Positions 30,993-39,735 of a DNA stretch of 64,000 nt are shown here, in pieces; the stretch's first letter is position 1, and the number at the start of each line of letters is the position of its first letter. Below the pieces are notes generated by a model. That model was not told the origin of the DNA. It saw only the letters and a list, made by a program, of their open reading frames with translations, and did no database searches. The stretch comes from an uncultured Bacillota bacterium (lineage in GTDB: Bacteria > Bacillota > Clostridia > Christensenellales > UBA1242), in NCBI GenBank assembly GCA_900544595.1, contig UQVQ01000004.1, positions 62,001 to 126,000 on the forward strand. The letters run 5' to 3'. The position numbers and the translations under genes are program-made.

Positions 30993-33900
30993 ATGAAAAG
31001 ATTAGCAGTATATTTCTCAGTGCTCGTTGGATGTTTATTCATTGGTTTAACAACCTACTATATGGTTAAGAACTATGAATGCATAACAATTAACTATCCA
31101 TCGGCAGATGAATTAGGCCTTGATGCAATTTATCTTAATGTTGGAGAAGAAACGAATTTGGAAATTTCCCACACAAGAAAACAAACCCAACTTCACAGTT
31201 CTTTAACTAATCAAGATATTATTTCGTTTGACCTTGAAACAGGAAAAATTGTTGCGCTTGCAGCAGGCGAAACCGAAATCCTTATAACAACCGAAAACGA
31301 AAATTATGGGCCATTTAATTTTAAGATTAAAGTTGGAAACGGCTCAAGCGAAGCTCCATACTATATTAAGAGCGAAGCAGACCTTAGAGCAGTTGGCGGA
31401 ACAAGAACCTATGGAGAAGGAAACAGCGTAAATTGGAGCGCATCGGCAAACTATAAAGTTCTTTGCGACATCAACTTAACAGAAGGCGAATGGAAGCCTC
31501 TTTGCAACGATCCAAATGTTCCTTTCACAGGGAAACTTGAAGGAAATCAACATCCTTTCAAAATAACTGGAATGACAATTAGAACAAATCAAGAATTTGC
31601 CGGATTCTTTGCATACATCAGCGACCTTGCAACAGTTTCGAACTTAACCTTTGTTAACCCAACAATAATTGGTCAATTTGATTTTGTTGGTGTTGTTGCT
31701 GCAATGAGCAGTGGCTCAACAATAACAAAAGTTTGGGTTGAAAATGCTTTAATTAAAGCTGCTCCATACACAACAAGCGGAACAAGCAGTGTTTGCTTTG
31801 TTGGAGGAATTGTTGGAGCAACAGAAGGTGTTTTTGCAGGGTTTGACGGAACAAAAGCGCTTGCCGATCGTGGAATTGTTTCAATGTGCTCTTTCCAAGG
31901 CAAAATTGGAACTTTGGAAACAGCAATTTCAATTGTTGAACAAAACGAGGTAGCTCTTTTTGAAATTGGCGGAATAACAGGCTACGTTTTAGGAACAACC
32001 CTTCACAACAATAAAGCAGAAGTTGGTTTCGACATTGAAAAAACAATTGCAAACAAATCTTTGGAATTTGATAAGTCAACAAGAAAAGGAATTTCAATTC
32101 ACGTTGGCGGAATTGCCGGAGCAATTGCAGAAAGCAACGAAATTAAATACTATGAAGATGGAACAAAGAAAATTGCAGGAACAATCTATCCAATTGTTAA
32201 AAACAACCTTGCAATTGTTAAAATCAACAACGCAACAAAAGAATGCAATGGTGTTATTGGAAATATTCCGCTTACAGTTCAATATGTTAATGCATTTGAC
32301 GGAACTCCAGCGGCACAAAGGGTTATTGGAAACTACTTCTATTCCCCAGATAACTCAATGACAAATGGCGGGTCGACACATGCAAATGCAACAACATTGT
32401 TAACGGAGATGGATCTCAAAAAACAATCTTCCTATGTAACAGATTCAACAGAAAAATGGAGCATTGGCGAGGCACTTTCTGCATGGTCAATTGCTGAAGG
32501 CGAAGCTCCAAGAATTAACGAAATTGGAATGGAAAGCGCAACATATTTTGAGCAAGACACATATAAGATTGAATCTAAAGAAGATTTTGTTAAATATTAT
32601 AACAGAATGACATCAACATCACTTTCCGATGTTGCAAGAAGATATTGGCTTCGTCAAAACTATGTTTTAGCAACAGATATTAACCTTGGTTCAATAACAG
32701 AAATAACAGCGTTAGAACCAATTGGCGGCGGAAAGTTTACATTCTGCGGAACATTTGACGGCGCAGGACACACAATCACAATGCCAGAAGGATTTGTTTA
32801 TGAAGGCGAAAACCTTGCCTATGCAGGTCTTTTCGGACAACTTAACACAACAGCGGAAATCAAAAATTTAACAGTTGTTGGCGTTTCAGTTAAAGGCGTT
32901 GAATATGCGGGCGCAATTGCTGGAATTAGCTATGGCAAGATAACAAATTGCGTTGTTAAAAACATAACAATTGAAGACGCAACCTATGGTGGTGCATTCG
33001 TTGGTGTTAACTATGGAATCATTTCAAGCACACTTGGCGAGGCAAACATCGATTCAACTGGTTCCGCTATTAACACAATTAAATCAAACAAAGAAGGCGG
33101 AAACGTTTTTGCAGGTTCCGTTGCAGCAATCAATCACGGAACAATTTCCGGAATTGAAGTTCATAACTACTTTGTTATAACAGGAAAAACTGTTAACCCT
33201 TCAAGTATCGTTGAAGGACAAGAGGGAACATCAACTGCAAAATATTTTGGTGGAATTGTTGGATATAACACAGGTCTTATTGAAAACAGTTTAATTCTTA
33301 AGAAAAAAATTGAAGACCAATCAACTTGCCGTGCATACTTTGGCGGAATTGCAGCAATTAACGCAGGAACAATTCGTGGTTGCTCGGTTGGAGCAGAAGA
33401 AGGCGGTTCAATGGGCATCATTGTTGGATCAAATGCAGAAGGAAGCCAACTTGCAGGCGGATTCGTTGCATACTTAACTCCAACAGGCGTTATTGAAAAG
33501 TCTTTCACGAACATTTCAATTGAATGCAGCACAGCATCAGGCTTTGCTCCATATCTTGTTGGAAAAGTTAGCGAATGCTATAACATTGGAACAATCAAAG
33601 GAAACAAAGTTGGTGGATTTGCAGTTTATATGGCATTCACATCAAACAGCGACGGTGGTGCAATTGAAAACTGCTACACAAAAATGAAATTGGAAGCAGC
33701 AAGCGAAACTTCCGAACTTGCAGGTCTTGCTCTTGAAATAAGAGATCCAGCAAAAATTGAAAAATGCTATATGGCATGCGAATTTTCAGGTGGAAAAGCA
33801 TACTACGAATCAAAATCGAACACTCGCGAAGGTCTTGTTAACTGGGTTACATCTTGGGCAAACAAGGGCAACAAGCTTGGAAATGTTAACAATGTTTTAA

Positions 33901-34391
33901 TTAACAAAAACCCAAGCGAAGGCGAAGTTACAGCAAAAGAATCGAAAGCTTTAATCTCATATAATGGTCAAGTTGTTAAATACTTAACAAACGACGAAAT
34001 TAAATCAACAGTTGGCGTTAAAGCATTCCAAGAAATGGGATTCAACATCGGTTCAACAACAGGTTGGACATATGAAGAAGGGCAAGCGCCATATCTTACA
34101 GCAGTTGAAGGACTTAACGGATTCTTCCAAGATAAAAACAACATAAACGTTGTTGATGTTCCAGAAATTGAAGAATTCTTTGCAGACGGAACTGAAAAAG
34201 TTGCAGTAGTTGACACAGAAGAATGGACCGTTATAACAGGAAATGGCTACACAGCAAAAGCAACCGAAGCAGGAACCTACCAAGTTGCTTTGAAGTTGAA
34301 AAACAGAAAAACTTCACGCTGGTCGGACGAAAGCGCAAACAGTGTTACTGGAATTGTTATTATAACTTGGGAAATTAAACCAGCCGCTTAG
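30993..34391 (+). CDS. Large GLUG-repeat surface protein with Ig-like (Big_2-type) domain
   Basis: 1132 residues, start after GAAGGAG. An N-terminal membrane helix or uncleaved signal (5-25, LAVYFSVLVGCLFIGLTTYY) is followed by a Big_2-like domain (about 40-110: YLNVGEETNLEIS, GKIVALAAGETEILI). A long beta-helix-like region (about 120-930) has many GLUG-type turns (YAGLFGQLNTTAEIKNLTV, YAGAIAGISYGKITNCVV, YFGGIVGYNTGLIENS). The C-terminal 110 residues look Ig-like. There is no LPXTG or C-terminal helix, so the N-terminal helix is the likely anchor. A surface stalk or adhesin role is inferred. The strong promoter implies high expression. Confidence 0.82.
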   Translation: MKRLAVYFSVLVGCLFIGLTTYYMVKNYECITINYPSADELGLDAIYLNVGEETNLEISHTRKQTQLHSSLTNQDIISFDLETGKIVALAAGETEILITTENENYGPFNFKIKVGNGSSEAPYYIKSEADLRAVGGTRTYGEGNSVNWSASANYKVLCDINLTEGEWKPLCNDPNVPFTGKLEGNQHPFKITGMTIRTNQEFAGFFAYISDLATVSNLTFVNPTIIGQFDFVGVVAAMSSGSTITKVWVENALIKAAPYTTSGTSSVCFVGGIVGATEGVFAGFDGTKALADRGIVSMCSFQGKIGTLETAISIVEQNEVALFEIGGITGYVLGTTLHNNKAEVGFDIEKTIANKSLEFDKSTRKGISIHVGGIAGAIAESNEIKYYEDGTKKIAGTIYPIVKNNLAIVKINNATKECNGVIGNIPLTVQYVNAFDGTPAAQRVIGNYFYSPDNSMTNGGSTHANATTLLTEMDLKKQSSYVTDSTEKWSIGEALSAWSIAEGEAPRINEIGMESATYFEQDTYKIESKEDFVKYYNRMTSTSLSDVARRYWLRQNYVLATDINLGSITEITALEPIGGGKFTFCGTFDGAGHTITMPEGFVYEGENLAYAGLFGQLNTTAEIKNLTVVGVSVKGVEYAGAIAGISYGKITNCVVKNITIEDATYGGAFVGVNYGIISSTLGEANIDSTGSAINTIKSNKEGGNVFAGSVAAINHGTISGIEVHNYFVITGKTVNPSSIVEGQEGTSTAKYFGGIVGYNTGLIENSLILKKKIEDQSTCRAYFGGIAAINAGTIRGCSVGAEEGGSMGIIVGSNAEGSQLAGGFVAYLTPTGVIEKSFTNISIECSTASGFAPYLVGKVSECYNIGTIKGNKVGGFAVYMAFTSNSDGGAIENCYTKMKLEAASETSELAGLALEIRDPAKIEKCYMACEFSGGKAYYESKSNTREGLVNWVTSWANKGNKLGNVNNVLINKNPSEGEVTAKESKALISYNGQVVKYLTNDEIKSTVGVKAFQEMGFNIGSTTGWTYEEGQAPYLTAVEGLNGFFQDKNNINVVDVPEIEEFFADGTEKVAVVDTEEWTVITGNGYTAKATEAGTYQVALKLKNRKTSRWSDESANSVTGIVIITWEIKPAA

Positions 34392-34400
34392 TTTAAATTA

Positions 34401-34440
34401 AAAAACTTTTATGCCAAACATTTGCATAAAAGTTTTTTTT
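34401..34440 (+). terminator. Terminator of the GLUG protein gene
   Basis: AAAACTTTTATGC (34402-34414) pairs with GCATAAAAGTTTT (34424-34436), 13 bp, then T-run. The right arm overlaps the putative ruvX -35. Confidence 0.92.
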
Positions 34441-34450
34441 ATGCAATAAT
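34421..34450 (+). promoter_or_regulatory. ruvX promoter, leaderless geometry
   Basis: TTTGCA (34421-34426), 18 nt, AATAAT (34445-34450) preceded by TGC, then 6 nt to GTG at 34457. No Shine-Dalgarno site. Overlaps the preceding terminator. Confidence 0.5.
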
Positions 34451-34456
34451 AACACC

Positions 34457-34873
34457 GTGAAGCGCGGAAGAATTATGGCTCTTGATTATGGCGAAGTTCG
34501 AATTGGAATTGCTTTTTCCGACTTGCTTTTAACAATTGCTTCTCCCTATGAAACATATAAAAGAAAGGGCGAAGAAATTGACCTTGAATTTTTTAAAAAC
34601 CTTGCAAAAGAAAAAGAAGTTTCAAAAATTGTTATTGGGCTTCCAATGAACATGGACGGAACGGAAGGAGAAAGGGCTTTTAAAACTCGAGAATTTGGGG
34701 AAAAATTAAAAGCAATGTGCGAACTTGAGATTGAATATGTTGACGAACGCCTAACATCTGTTGAAGCGGAGGAAATGTTAATTCAATCGGGAATGCGCCG
34801 CGAAAAACGCAAGCAGGTTATCGATAAGGTTGCCGCCGCGCTTATTTTAGAAAGTTATTTAAATAGACGCTAA
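34457..34873 (+). CDS. ruvX: Holliday junction resolvase-like RuvX (YqgF)
   Basis: 138 residues of the RNase H-like YqgF family: RIMALDYGEVRIGIAFSD at the start (first catalytic Asp), VIGLPMNMDGTEG in the middle, YVDERLTSVEAE (acidic site) and IDKVAAALILESYL at the end. It processes 16S rRNA 5' ends and possibly DNA junctions. The GTG start keeps the conserved RIMALDYG, with no alternative nearby. It is followed by a DUF1292 gene, the usual YrzL/RuvX/YrzB neighbourhood. Confidence 0.93.
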   Translation: MKRGRIMALDYGEVRIGIAFSDLLLTIASPYETYKRKGEEIDLEFFKNLAKEKEVSKIVIGLPMNMDGTEGERAFKTREFGEKLKAMCELEIEYVDERLTSVEAEEMLIQSGMRREKRKQVIDKVAAALILESYLNRR

Positions 34874-34909
34874 ACTATTTTAAATATAAATTTATTGGAG
34901 GTTATTAAA

Positions 34910-35254
34910 ATGGCAAAAAACGAAACAAAACAAGAAGATTTAGATCTTTTGGACATCTTGCTTGACGAAAACAATGATGAACCAATTTCTCTTTTCGACG
35001 AAGATGACAGAGAAGTTAAATTCGAACAAGTTGCAGTTATTCCAGATAACGACAAAATTTATGCAATCTTAAAACCAATTGACGAACTTGAAGGCGTTGC
35101 CGACGACGAAGCAATTGTTTTCCTTGCAGATTATGACGAAGACGGGAACACAGTTCTTGTTGTTGAAAAAGACGAAGACACAGCAATTCGCGTTTTCGAC
35201 AAATACTATCAACTTCTTGACGAAGCAGAAAAGAAAGAAAACGAAAATAAGTAA
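34910..35254 (+). CDS. DUF1292 protein (YrzB-like)
   Basis: 114 residues from ATG 34910 after GGAGG. A strongly acidic protein: an N-terminal tail rich in Asp/Glu, then the DUF1292 core (about 30-105) with VIPDNDKIYAILKPIDEL, DEAIVFLADYDEDGNTVLV and RVFDKYYQLL. DUF1292 proteins regularly follow ruvX in Bacillota; their role is unknown. It is in the ruvX transcript and ends at a terminator. Confidence 0.88.
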   Translation: MAKNETKQEDLDLLDILLDENNDEPISLFDEDDREVKFEQVAVIPDNDKIYAILKPIDELEGVADDEAIVFLADYDEDGNTVLVVEKDEDTAIRVFDKYYQLLDEAEKKENENK

Positions 35255-35267
35255 TTAAAACATTTAA

Positions 35268-35300
35268 AAAAAACAAGGCAATGTTCGCCTTGTTTTTTTA
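35268..35300 (+). terminator. Terminator of ruvX-DUF1292
   Basis: AAACAAGGC (35271-35279) pairs with GCCTTGTTT (35287-35295), then T-run. The remaining 35301-35476 is AT-rich with no gene seen. Confidence 0.88.
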
Positions 35301-35476
35301 TGAGAATAAAAGGAAAAAATTTTTTAATTTTAAGGTGTTTTTGAAAAATTTGTTAGTTTACTAAAAACTTTCAACATTATACTCTTTTAACATCGTTGTT
35401 AAAATCTAGCACCAAGAATGTTAAAAATAATAATTTTATAATGCTTTAACAAGATATAACATTCTATATAGAAATA

Positions 35477-36286
35477 TTAAGCGCCTTCAATAATCATTTT
35501 GTCGGCAACAAGAGCAATAAACTCGCCGTTTGTTGGCTTTTCGTTGCTGCTGTAAACTCTAAGTCCAAAAATTGAGTTAATATTTTCAATTTTTCCGCGG
35601 TTCCATGCAACTTCAATTGCGTGGCGAATTGCGCGTTCAACTTTGCTTGCGCTTGTTTCAAATTTCTCGGCAATTGCAGGGTAGAGTTGTTTTGTTATTG
35701 AATTGATAATTTCTGGGTTGTCAATTGCGAGTTTAATTGCCTCGCGCAAGAATTGATAGCCTTTAATGTGCGCTGGAATTCCAACGGTTATGAAAATGTT
35801 GGTTATTTTTTCTTCAATAATTTTTGCTTTATATTTTTCGCTTGCGTTTTCAATTGTAACATCTTTTGAAAAAACTGTTGAAATTTGTTTTGTTTTTTCC
35901 GCGCAAACTTCTTTAACTCTGTCAAGCAAAACATTTTCGTTAATTGGTTTAATCATGAAATAGTTAACACCAAGTTGCATTGCTTTGTTAATAAAACCTT
36001 CGTGTGCAAGAGAAGATGTTATAACAACTTTTGGCTTTTTCATAATTTCGTTTGTTTTTGATATGTTTTCAATTAAAGCAAATCCATCTAATCCTGGCAA
36101 AACAAGATCCATAATTAATATGTCTGCATTAACTTTTTTTAATAAATCAAAGGTTTCAAGCCCGTCGCCGCTTTCCCCAACAATTTCAAAGTTCTTTTCT
36201 TTTTTAAATGTTTCAATGATATTTTTTCTAAGTTCTGCATTGCAATCTGCAATAAAAATTTTTGTTTTCGAATTTTCTTCGCTCAA
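35477..36286 (-). CDS. spo0A: Sporulation master regulator Spo0A
   Basis: 269 residues. The start is TTG 36286, 8 nt after AGGAGGG. The receiver domain (about 7-125) has the phospho-acceptor Asp in ILIMDLVLPGLDG and the conserved Lys in FMIKPINE. The C-terminal DNA-binding domain (about 155-265) has the Spo0A-specific SKVERAIRHAIEVAWNRG recognition helix and PTNGEFIALVADK. When phosphorylated it starts sporulation by binding 0A boxes. A perfect core 0A box lies 128 bp upstream (36414-36420), which suggests autoregulation. It is transcribed alone. Confidence 0.97.
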   Translation of the reverse strand: MSEENSKTKIFIADCNAELRKNIIETFKKEKNFEIVGESGDGLETFDLLKKVNADILIMDLVLPGLDGFALIENISKTNEIMKKPKVVITSSLAHEGFINKAMQLGVNYFMIKPINENVLLDRVKEVCAEKTKQISTVFSKDVTIENASEKYKAKIIEEKITNIFITVGIPAHIKGYQFLREAIKLAIDNPEIINSITKQLYPAIAEKFETSASKVERAIRHAIEVAWNRGKIENINSIFGLRVYSSNEKPTNGEFIALVADKMIIEGA

Positions 36287-36413
36287 TTTTTTGCCCTCCT
36301 AATTTGGCATCTTGCCGATAATTAAAGGGTAGCACAAAGTTATTTTAAAATGAATATTTTTGCCAAAATAATTTTGCAAATAAAATCGAATAATGTAAAC
36401 AAATGAAACAAAA

Positions 36414-36420
36414 TGTCGAA
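36414..36420 (+). promoter_or_regulatory. 0A box between spo0A and tilS
   Basis: TGTCGAA followed by AA matches the core of the Spo0A-binding consensus. It lies upstream of spo0A (minus) and about 155 bp before tilS (plus). The rest of 36287-36574 is AT-rich without a gene. Confidence 0.5.
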
Positions 36421-36574
36421 AACCTTTTGAAAATTTGTAAATTATCTAAAAAAATAACCTCAAAACAAAAAATATTTATTGTTTCAACAAAAAATTATAA
36501 AAAATGAGTAAATATCTCTTGAAATATTATTTTTATCATTTATAATATATCTCGTCACAAAAAAAGGAAAAACT

Positions 36575-37906
36575 ATGGAACACATTTTAGAAAACATTAA
36601 AAAGCTTAACTTAATTAAACGCGGCGACACAATTGGCGTTGCTGTTAGCGGGGGAAGAGACTCAATGGCTCTTTTGCATTATCTTTCTTCATTGCAAAAC
36701 GAACTTGATTTTGAGGTTGTTGCAATTCATATTGACCATTCTCTTCGCGAAACGAGCGGCGACGACGCAATGTTTGTTATGAGTTATTGCAAACGCAATC
36801 ATATTCGCGCATATAAGTTTAAAATTGATGTTGCAACTCTTGCAAAGCAAAAGAACCAATCAATTGAAACAGCGGCTCGCGAAGCTCGCTATGGAGTTTT
36901 TGAATCGCTTGTTAAAAAAGGAATTGTTGATAAAATTGCCTTGGCGCATCACGCCGAAGACCAAGCCGAAACAATTTTGCTCCACCTTTTGCGCGGTTCA
37001 GGTCTTTCCGGGGCAAGAGGAATGGAATATGAAAAACGCGGAATCTACATTCGTCCAATGCTTGAAACAAAACGCAGCGAAATTCAAAGATATATAAATG
37101 ATAACGACATTGCTTTTGTTGAAGACGAAACTAACAAAGAAGATGTTTATCAACGCAACTACATTCGAAACAAGGTTATGCCTTTAATTGTTTCTCGTTT
37201 TCCAAATGCCGTTGAGGCTCTTAATTCTTTCGCAAACGCTTGCAAAGAAGACGATAATTTCATTTCAAGCCAAGTTATGACCGAAGCCTTAATTTTGGAA
37301 AATCCAAAAACAGTTAAAATTCCTTGCGCATGTTTCCTTGGCGCACCTTCGCTTTCCTCTCGTCTTGTTTTCAAAGCTCTTGATATGATTGGAATTTATA
37401 AGGACATTGAAAGAAAACATATTGAAATCATTAAAAACCTTGCAATAAACGGTCAAAACGGAGCGAAAGTTAAACTTCCAATGGATGTTTTGGCGCATAA
37501 AGAATATGATTACATTACATTAACAAATGAGCAAAAAGAAGTTAAGGTTTTAAATCTTGAATTCAAATGCGGAACATTTATGATTGACGGATTTGGAAAA
37601 CTTGTTGTTAAGAAAACAAATAATCCACAAATTTCCGAAGATAATTTAATTATCGACGCAAAAAAACTTCCAAAAAATGTTTCCTGGCGTTTCAGAAGGG
37701 AGGGCGACGAAATAACAAAATTTGGCGGCGGAACACAAAAACTTAAAACATATCTTTCCCAAAAGAAAATTCCTCTTCGTCAGCGCGACACTATTCCAGT
37801 TCTTGCATCCGACAGCGAAATCTACGTTGTTGCAGGTGTTGGAATAAGCGACAAAGTTAGAATTGACGAAACAACAAAACAAGCATACAAAATTGAACAA
37901 AAATAA
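36575..37906 (+). CDS. tilS: tRNA(Ile)-lysidine synthetase
   Basis: 443 residues. The N-terminal ATP-pyrophosphatase has the PP-loop VAVSGGRDSMALLHYL, IDHSLRE, NQSIETAAREARY and ALAHHAEDQAETILL. The middle and C-terminal TilS domains contain RNYIRNKVMPLI and WRFRREGDEI with KLKTYLSQKKIPLRQRD. It modifies the wobble C of the CAU anticodon so that tRNA reads AUA as Ile; AUA codons are present here, and one may even be a start codon (58.05 kb). AAAGGA precedes the ATG. Confidence 0.95.
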   Translation: MEHILENIKKLNLIKRGDTIGVAVSGGRDSMALLHYLSSLQNELDFEVVAIHIDHSLRETSGDDAMFVMSYCKRNHIRAYKFKIDVATLAKQKNQSIETAAREARYGVFESLVKKGIVDKIALAHHAEDQAETILLHLLRGSGLSGARGMEYEKRGIYIRPMLETKRSEIQRYINDNDIAFVEDETNKEDVYQRNYIRNKVMPLIVSRFPNAVEALNSFANACKEDDNFISSQVMTEALILENPKTVKIPCACFLGAPSLSSRLVFKALDMIGIYKDIERKHIEIIKNLAINGQNGAKVKLPMDVLAHKEYDYITLTNEQKEVKVLNLEFKCGTFMIDGFGKLVVKKTNNPQISEDNLIIDAKKLPKNVSWRFRREGDEITKFGGGTQKLKTYLSQKKIPLRQRDTIPVLASDSEIYVVAGVGISDKVRIDETTKQAYKIEQK

Positions 37907-37909
37907 TTT

Positions 37910-37950
37910 TAAAAAAGAAACTTAACAAAAAGGCTAGGTTTCTTTTTTTT
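37910..37950 (+). terminator. tilS terminator
   Basis: AAAAAAGAAAC (37911-37921) pairs with GTTTCTTTTTT (37938-37948), ending in T. Confidence 0.8.
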
Positions 37951-37981
37951 ATTATCAAGTTTAACTAAATATAAGCGTTAT

Positions 37982-38053
37982 TAAGTTTTTGTCTATATGT
38001 CAGCAGGGCAGCGATTCTGCGCCGCTCAACAAGATTTTTAAGACAAAAACTTA
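37982..38053. other. Candidate structured RNA or palindromic element
   Basis: Perfect 13-bp outer stem TAAGTTTTTGTCT (37982-37994) and AGACAAAAACTTA (38041-38053), closing a 46-nt interior that is unusually GC-rich for this genome. An inner GCAG/CTGC hairpin with loop CGATT lies inside it. On the plus strand a T-run (ATTTTTTAT) follows directly. It sits between converging tilS, which already has a terminator, and mazG. It could be a small RNA, a second terminator or a mobile palindrome. Confidence 0.45.
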
Positions 38054-38065
38054 TTTTTTATATCA

Positions 38066-38377
38066 TTATCTTCCGCTTCCCATGTTATTTTTGCTGTTAA
38101 TTCGCGCGGAGTATTTTTCAAGAGCCATGTCAAGCGATTGTTCTGCGCTTATATTAAGTTCGTTTGCAAGAGCGAGAAGAGAGTATAAAACGTCGCCAAA
38201 TTCCATTTTAAAATCTTCAGTAACAGAAAAATCTTCTGTTCCATATCTCGTTGCTTTAAGATATTCCTTTGAAAGTTCACCAAGTTCACTTTGAATGTCT
38301 AAAAGACGCGCAAAAGTTGGGGCTGGCTTTCTGTGGCATGGCATATTTTCGTTAAATTGTTTAACCTTGTTTTGCAT
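38066..38377 (-). CDS. MazG-like nucleotide pyrophosphohydrolase
   Basis: 103 residues, start after AAAGGAGAG. Carries the MazG signature: IQSELGELSKEYLKA (two Glu), then FKMEFGDVLYSLLALANEL (Glu and Asp), which chelate Mg2+. Such enzymes hydrolyse (d)NTPs, often non-standard ones, to monophosphates. It is first of a possible three-gene run on the minus strand only in the sense of order; the upstream glutamine amidotransferase is 14 nt away and is probably co-transcribed. The downstream palindromic element (37982-38053) may end its transcript. Confidence 0.85.
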   Translation of the reverse strand: MQNKVKQFNENMPCHRKPAPTFARLLDIQSELGELSKEYLKATRYGTEDFSVTEDFKMEFGDVLYSLLALANELNISAEQSLDMALEKYSARINSKNNMGSGR

Positions 38378-38391
38378 TTTTCTCTCCTTTC

Positions 38392-39102
38392 CTAATTTTT
38401 ACATTCATCAACAAATCTTTCAAAAATTCGTTTTTGTTTTTCATCAATTTTTGCAAGAAGTTCTGGGTGATATTTAATTCCAATGAAAAATCTCTTGTTC
38501 TTTGCTTCAACAACTTCCGCCTGGCCATCGTCCGAAACGGCAACAACGGAAAGTTCGCTTGGAATTTGCGTGCCAATGTAGGTGTGGAGGCTGTTAACTT
38601 CAAAGTTTTCTTCTTTTACAATAGAGTAGTATAAACTGTCTTTGTCAACGATTTTGCAACCGTGGGCATAAACAAGGTCTTCGCGATTATGTCTTTCTGG
38701 GTTTGAAATAAGTTCTGCCTTTCCTCCAAGCCCGCGAATTATGTTGTTATATCCTGCGCAAATTCCAATTAAAGGAATGTTGTTTTCATAGCAATATTTT
38801 GCAACAAATTCTTCATAGTTGTGTGACGCAATTCCGCCTTGCAAAATAACTCCACTGCAAAGTTGTAAACACTCAATTAAGTCAGCTTTTTCTTGCTCGG
38901 TTAAAAGTGTGATTTCGCTTTCGTCTTTTTTGTTAAAATTTTCGCGAAGAGTTTGTGGCAAAATTGCAATTGCAAGCCCGCCGCAGTCGTAAATAACGCG
39001 CCTAAGCGGGTCGCTTATCCTTTGAAAAGACCAATGATACACATCGGCCTCGCAACTGTAATCAATGTTTTTCGAAACAATTCCAATAAATGGCTTTTTC
39101 AT
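38392..39102 (-). CDS. Class I glutamine amidotransferase-like (peptidase C26/PuuD-type) hydrolase
   Basis: 236 residues, start after GAGAGGG. Catalytic Cys in GICAGYN (about 127), with catalytic His and Glu in KYHPELLA (about 217). The start, KKPFIGIVSKNI, and the oxyanion region GVILQGGIA are those of gamma-glutamyl-GABA hydrolase (PuuD/YvdE) relatives. Substrate is unknown: polyamine or gamma-glutamyl compound cleavage is the family's usual job. No synthetase partner is nearby, so a stand-alone hydrolase is likely. Probably co-transcribed with mazG. Confidence 0.85.
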   Translation of the reverse strand: MKKPFIGIVSKNIDYSCEADVYHWSFQRISDPLRRVIYDCGGLAIAILPQTLRENFNKKDESEITLLTEQEKADLIECLQLCSGVILQGGIASHNYEEFVAKYCYENNIPLIGICAGYNNIIRGLGGKAELISNPERHNREDLVYAHGCKIVDKDSLYYSIVKEENFEVNSLHTYIGTQIPSELSVVAVSDDGQAEVVEAKNKRFFIGIKYHPELLAKIDEKQKRIFERFVDECKN

Positions 39103-39164
39103 ATTCCCTCTCTAAAACTTTATCATATTTTTATAAAAAAGAAAAGCACAACAAAAAGTTATGC

Positions 39165-39665
39165 CTAAACATATTCCTGATTTTCGTTTGCTTTTTCAAA
39201 CTCAAAATTTTCTTTTGCCGTGAGGGTTGCAAGTTCTATAATTCGGTTTCCAATGTCGCCCCAGTTAAGAGTTTTTTCGGCATCTTTTGGGGGAATTAAA
39301 AGTCTTTCATAGGTTATGCCGGAATCTGGGTCGGGCTGACGCTTTCCAATTTTCAAAATTTTAGCAACCATTCGAACTTGCGCAAAGGGCTTTTCGCCGT
39401 TTTCAAGGTCAACCTTTTGATAGCCAAGATAAATTGGCTTGTCAATTGTTGTGTTAATTTCTTCAAGAAGTTCACGTTTAAGTGTTGCAACAAGGTTTTC
39501 ATCGAAAACTTCTGGTGTTCCGCCCGAAAGCGAAAAGAAAGGTTTTCCGTTAAGCATTTTCTTCATCAAAAGAATTCTTTTGTCGTTTGAAAAAAGAACA
39601 CCATAAACCTGCTTAATTTGTAAATCCTTTGGAACTTCTTCTTCATGCCAAGATAATTTTGTCAT
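39165..39665 (-). CDS. Nudix hydrolase-like protein
   Basis: 166 residues. The Nudix box is recognisable but imperfect: SGGTPEVFDEN followed by LKRELLEEINT (about 48-71). It keeps the REXXEE metal-binding residues, while the final Gly is Asn. The fold framework (QVYGVLFSNDKRILLMKKM, FAQVRMVAKIL) is typical. Substrate cannot be told. GGGAAG precedes the ATG. The C-terminal 30 residues (LATLTAKENFEFEKAN) form an extra helix. Confidence 0.8.
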   Translation of the reverse strand: MTKLSWHEEEVPKDLQIKQVYGVLFSNDKRILLMKKMLNGKPFFSLSGGTPEVFDENLVATLKRELLEEINTTIDKPIYLGYQKVDLENGEKPFAQVRMVAKILKIGKRQPDPDSGITYERLLIPPKDAEKTLNWGDIGNRIIELATLTAKENFEFEKANENQEYV

Positions 39666-39735
39666 TTGTCTTCCCTAATATTAGTCTATTTTCTTTTAAG
39701 AAAAATGTCAAGGAATTAAAAAACGGCTTGTTTTG

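Noticed and set aside
37982..38053. SRP RNA (small, 4.5S-like) in the structured element
   Set aside because: It lacks the conserved GGAAG tetraloop region and the asymmetric loop of SRP helix 8; only a loose TCAG...AGC resemblance is present.
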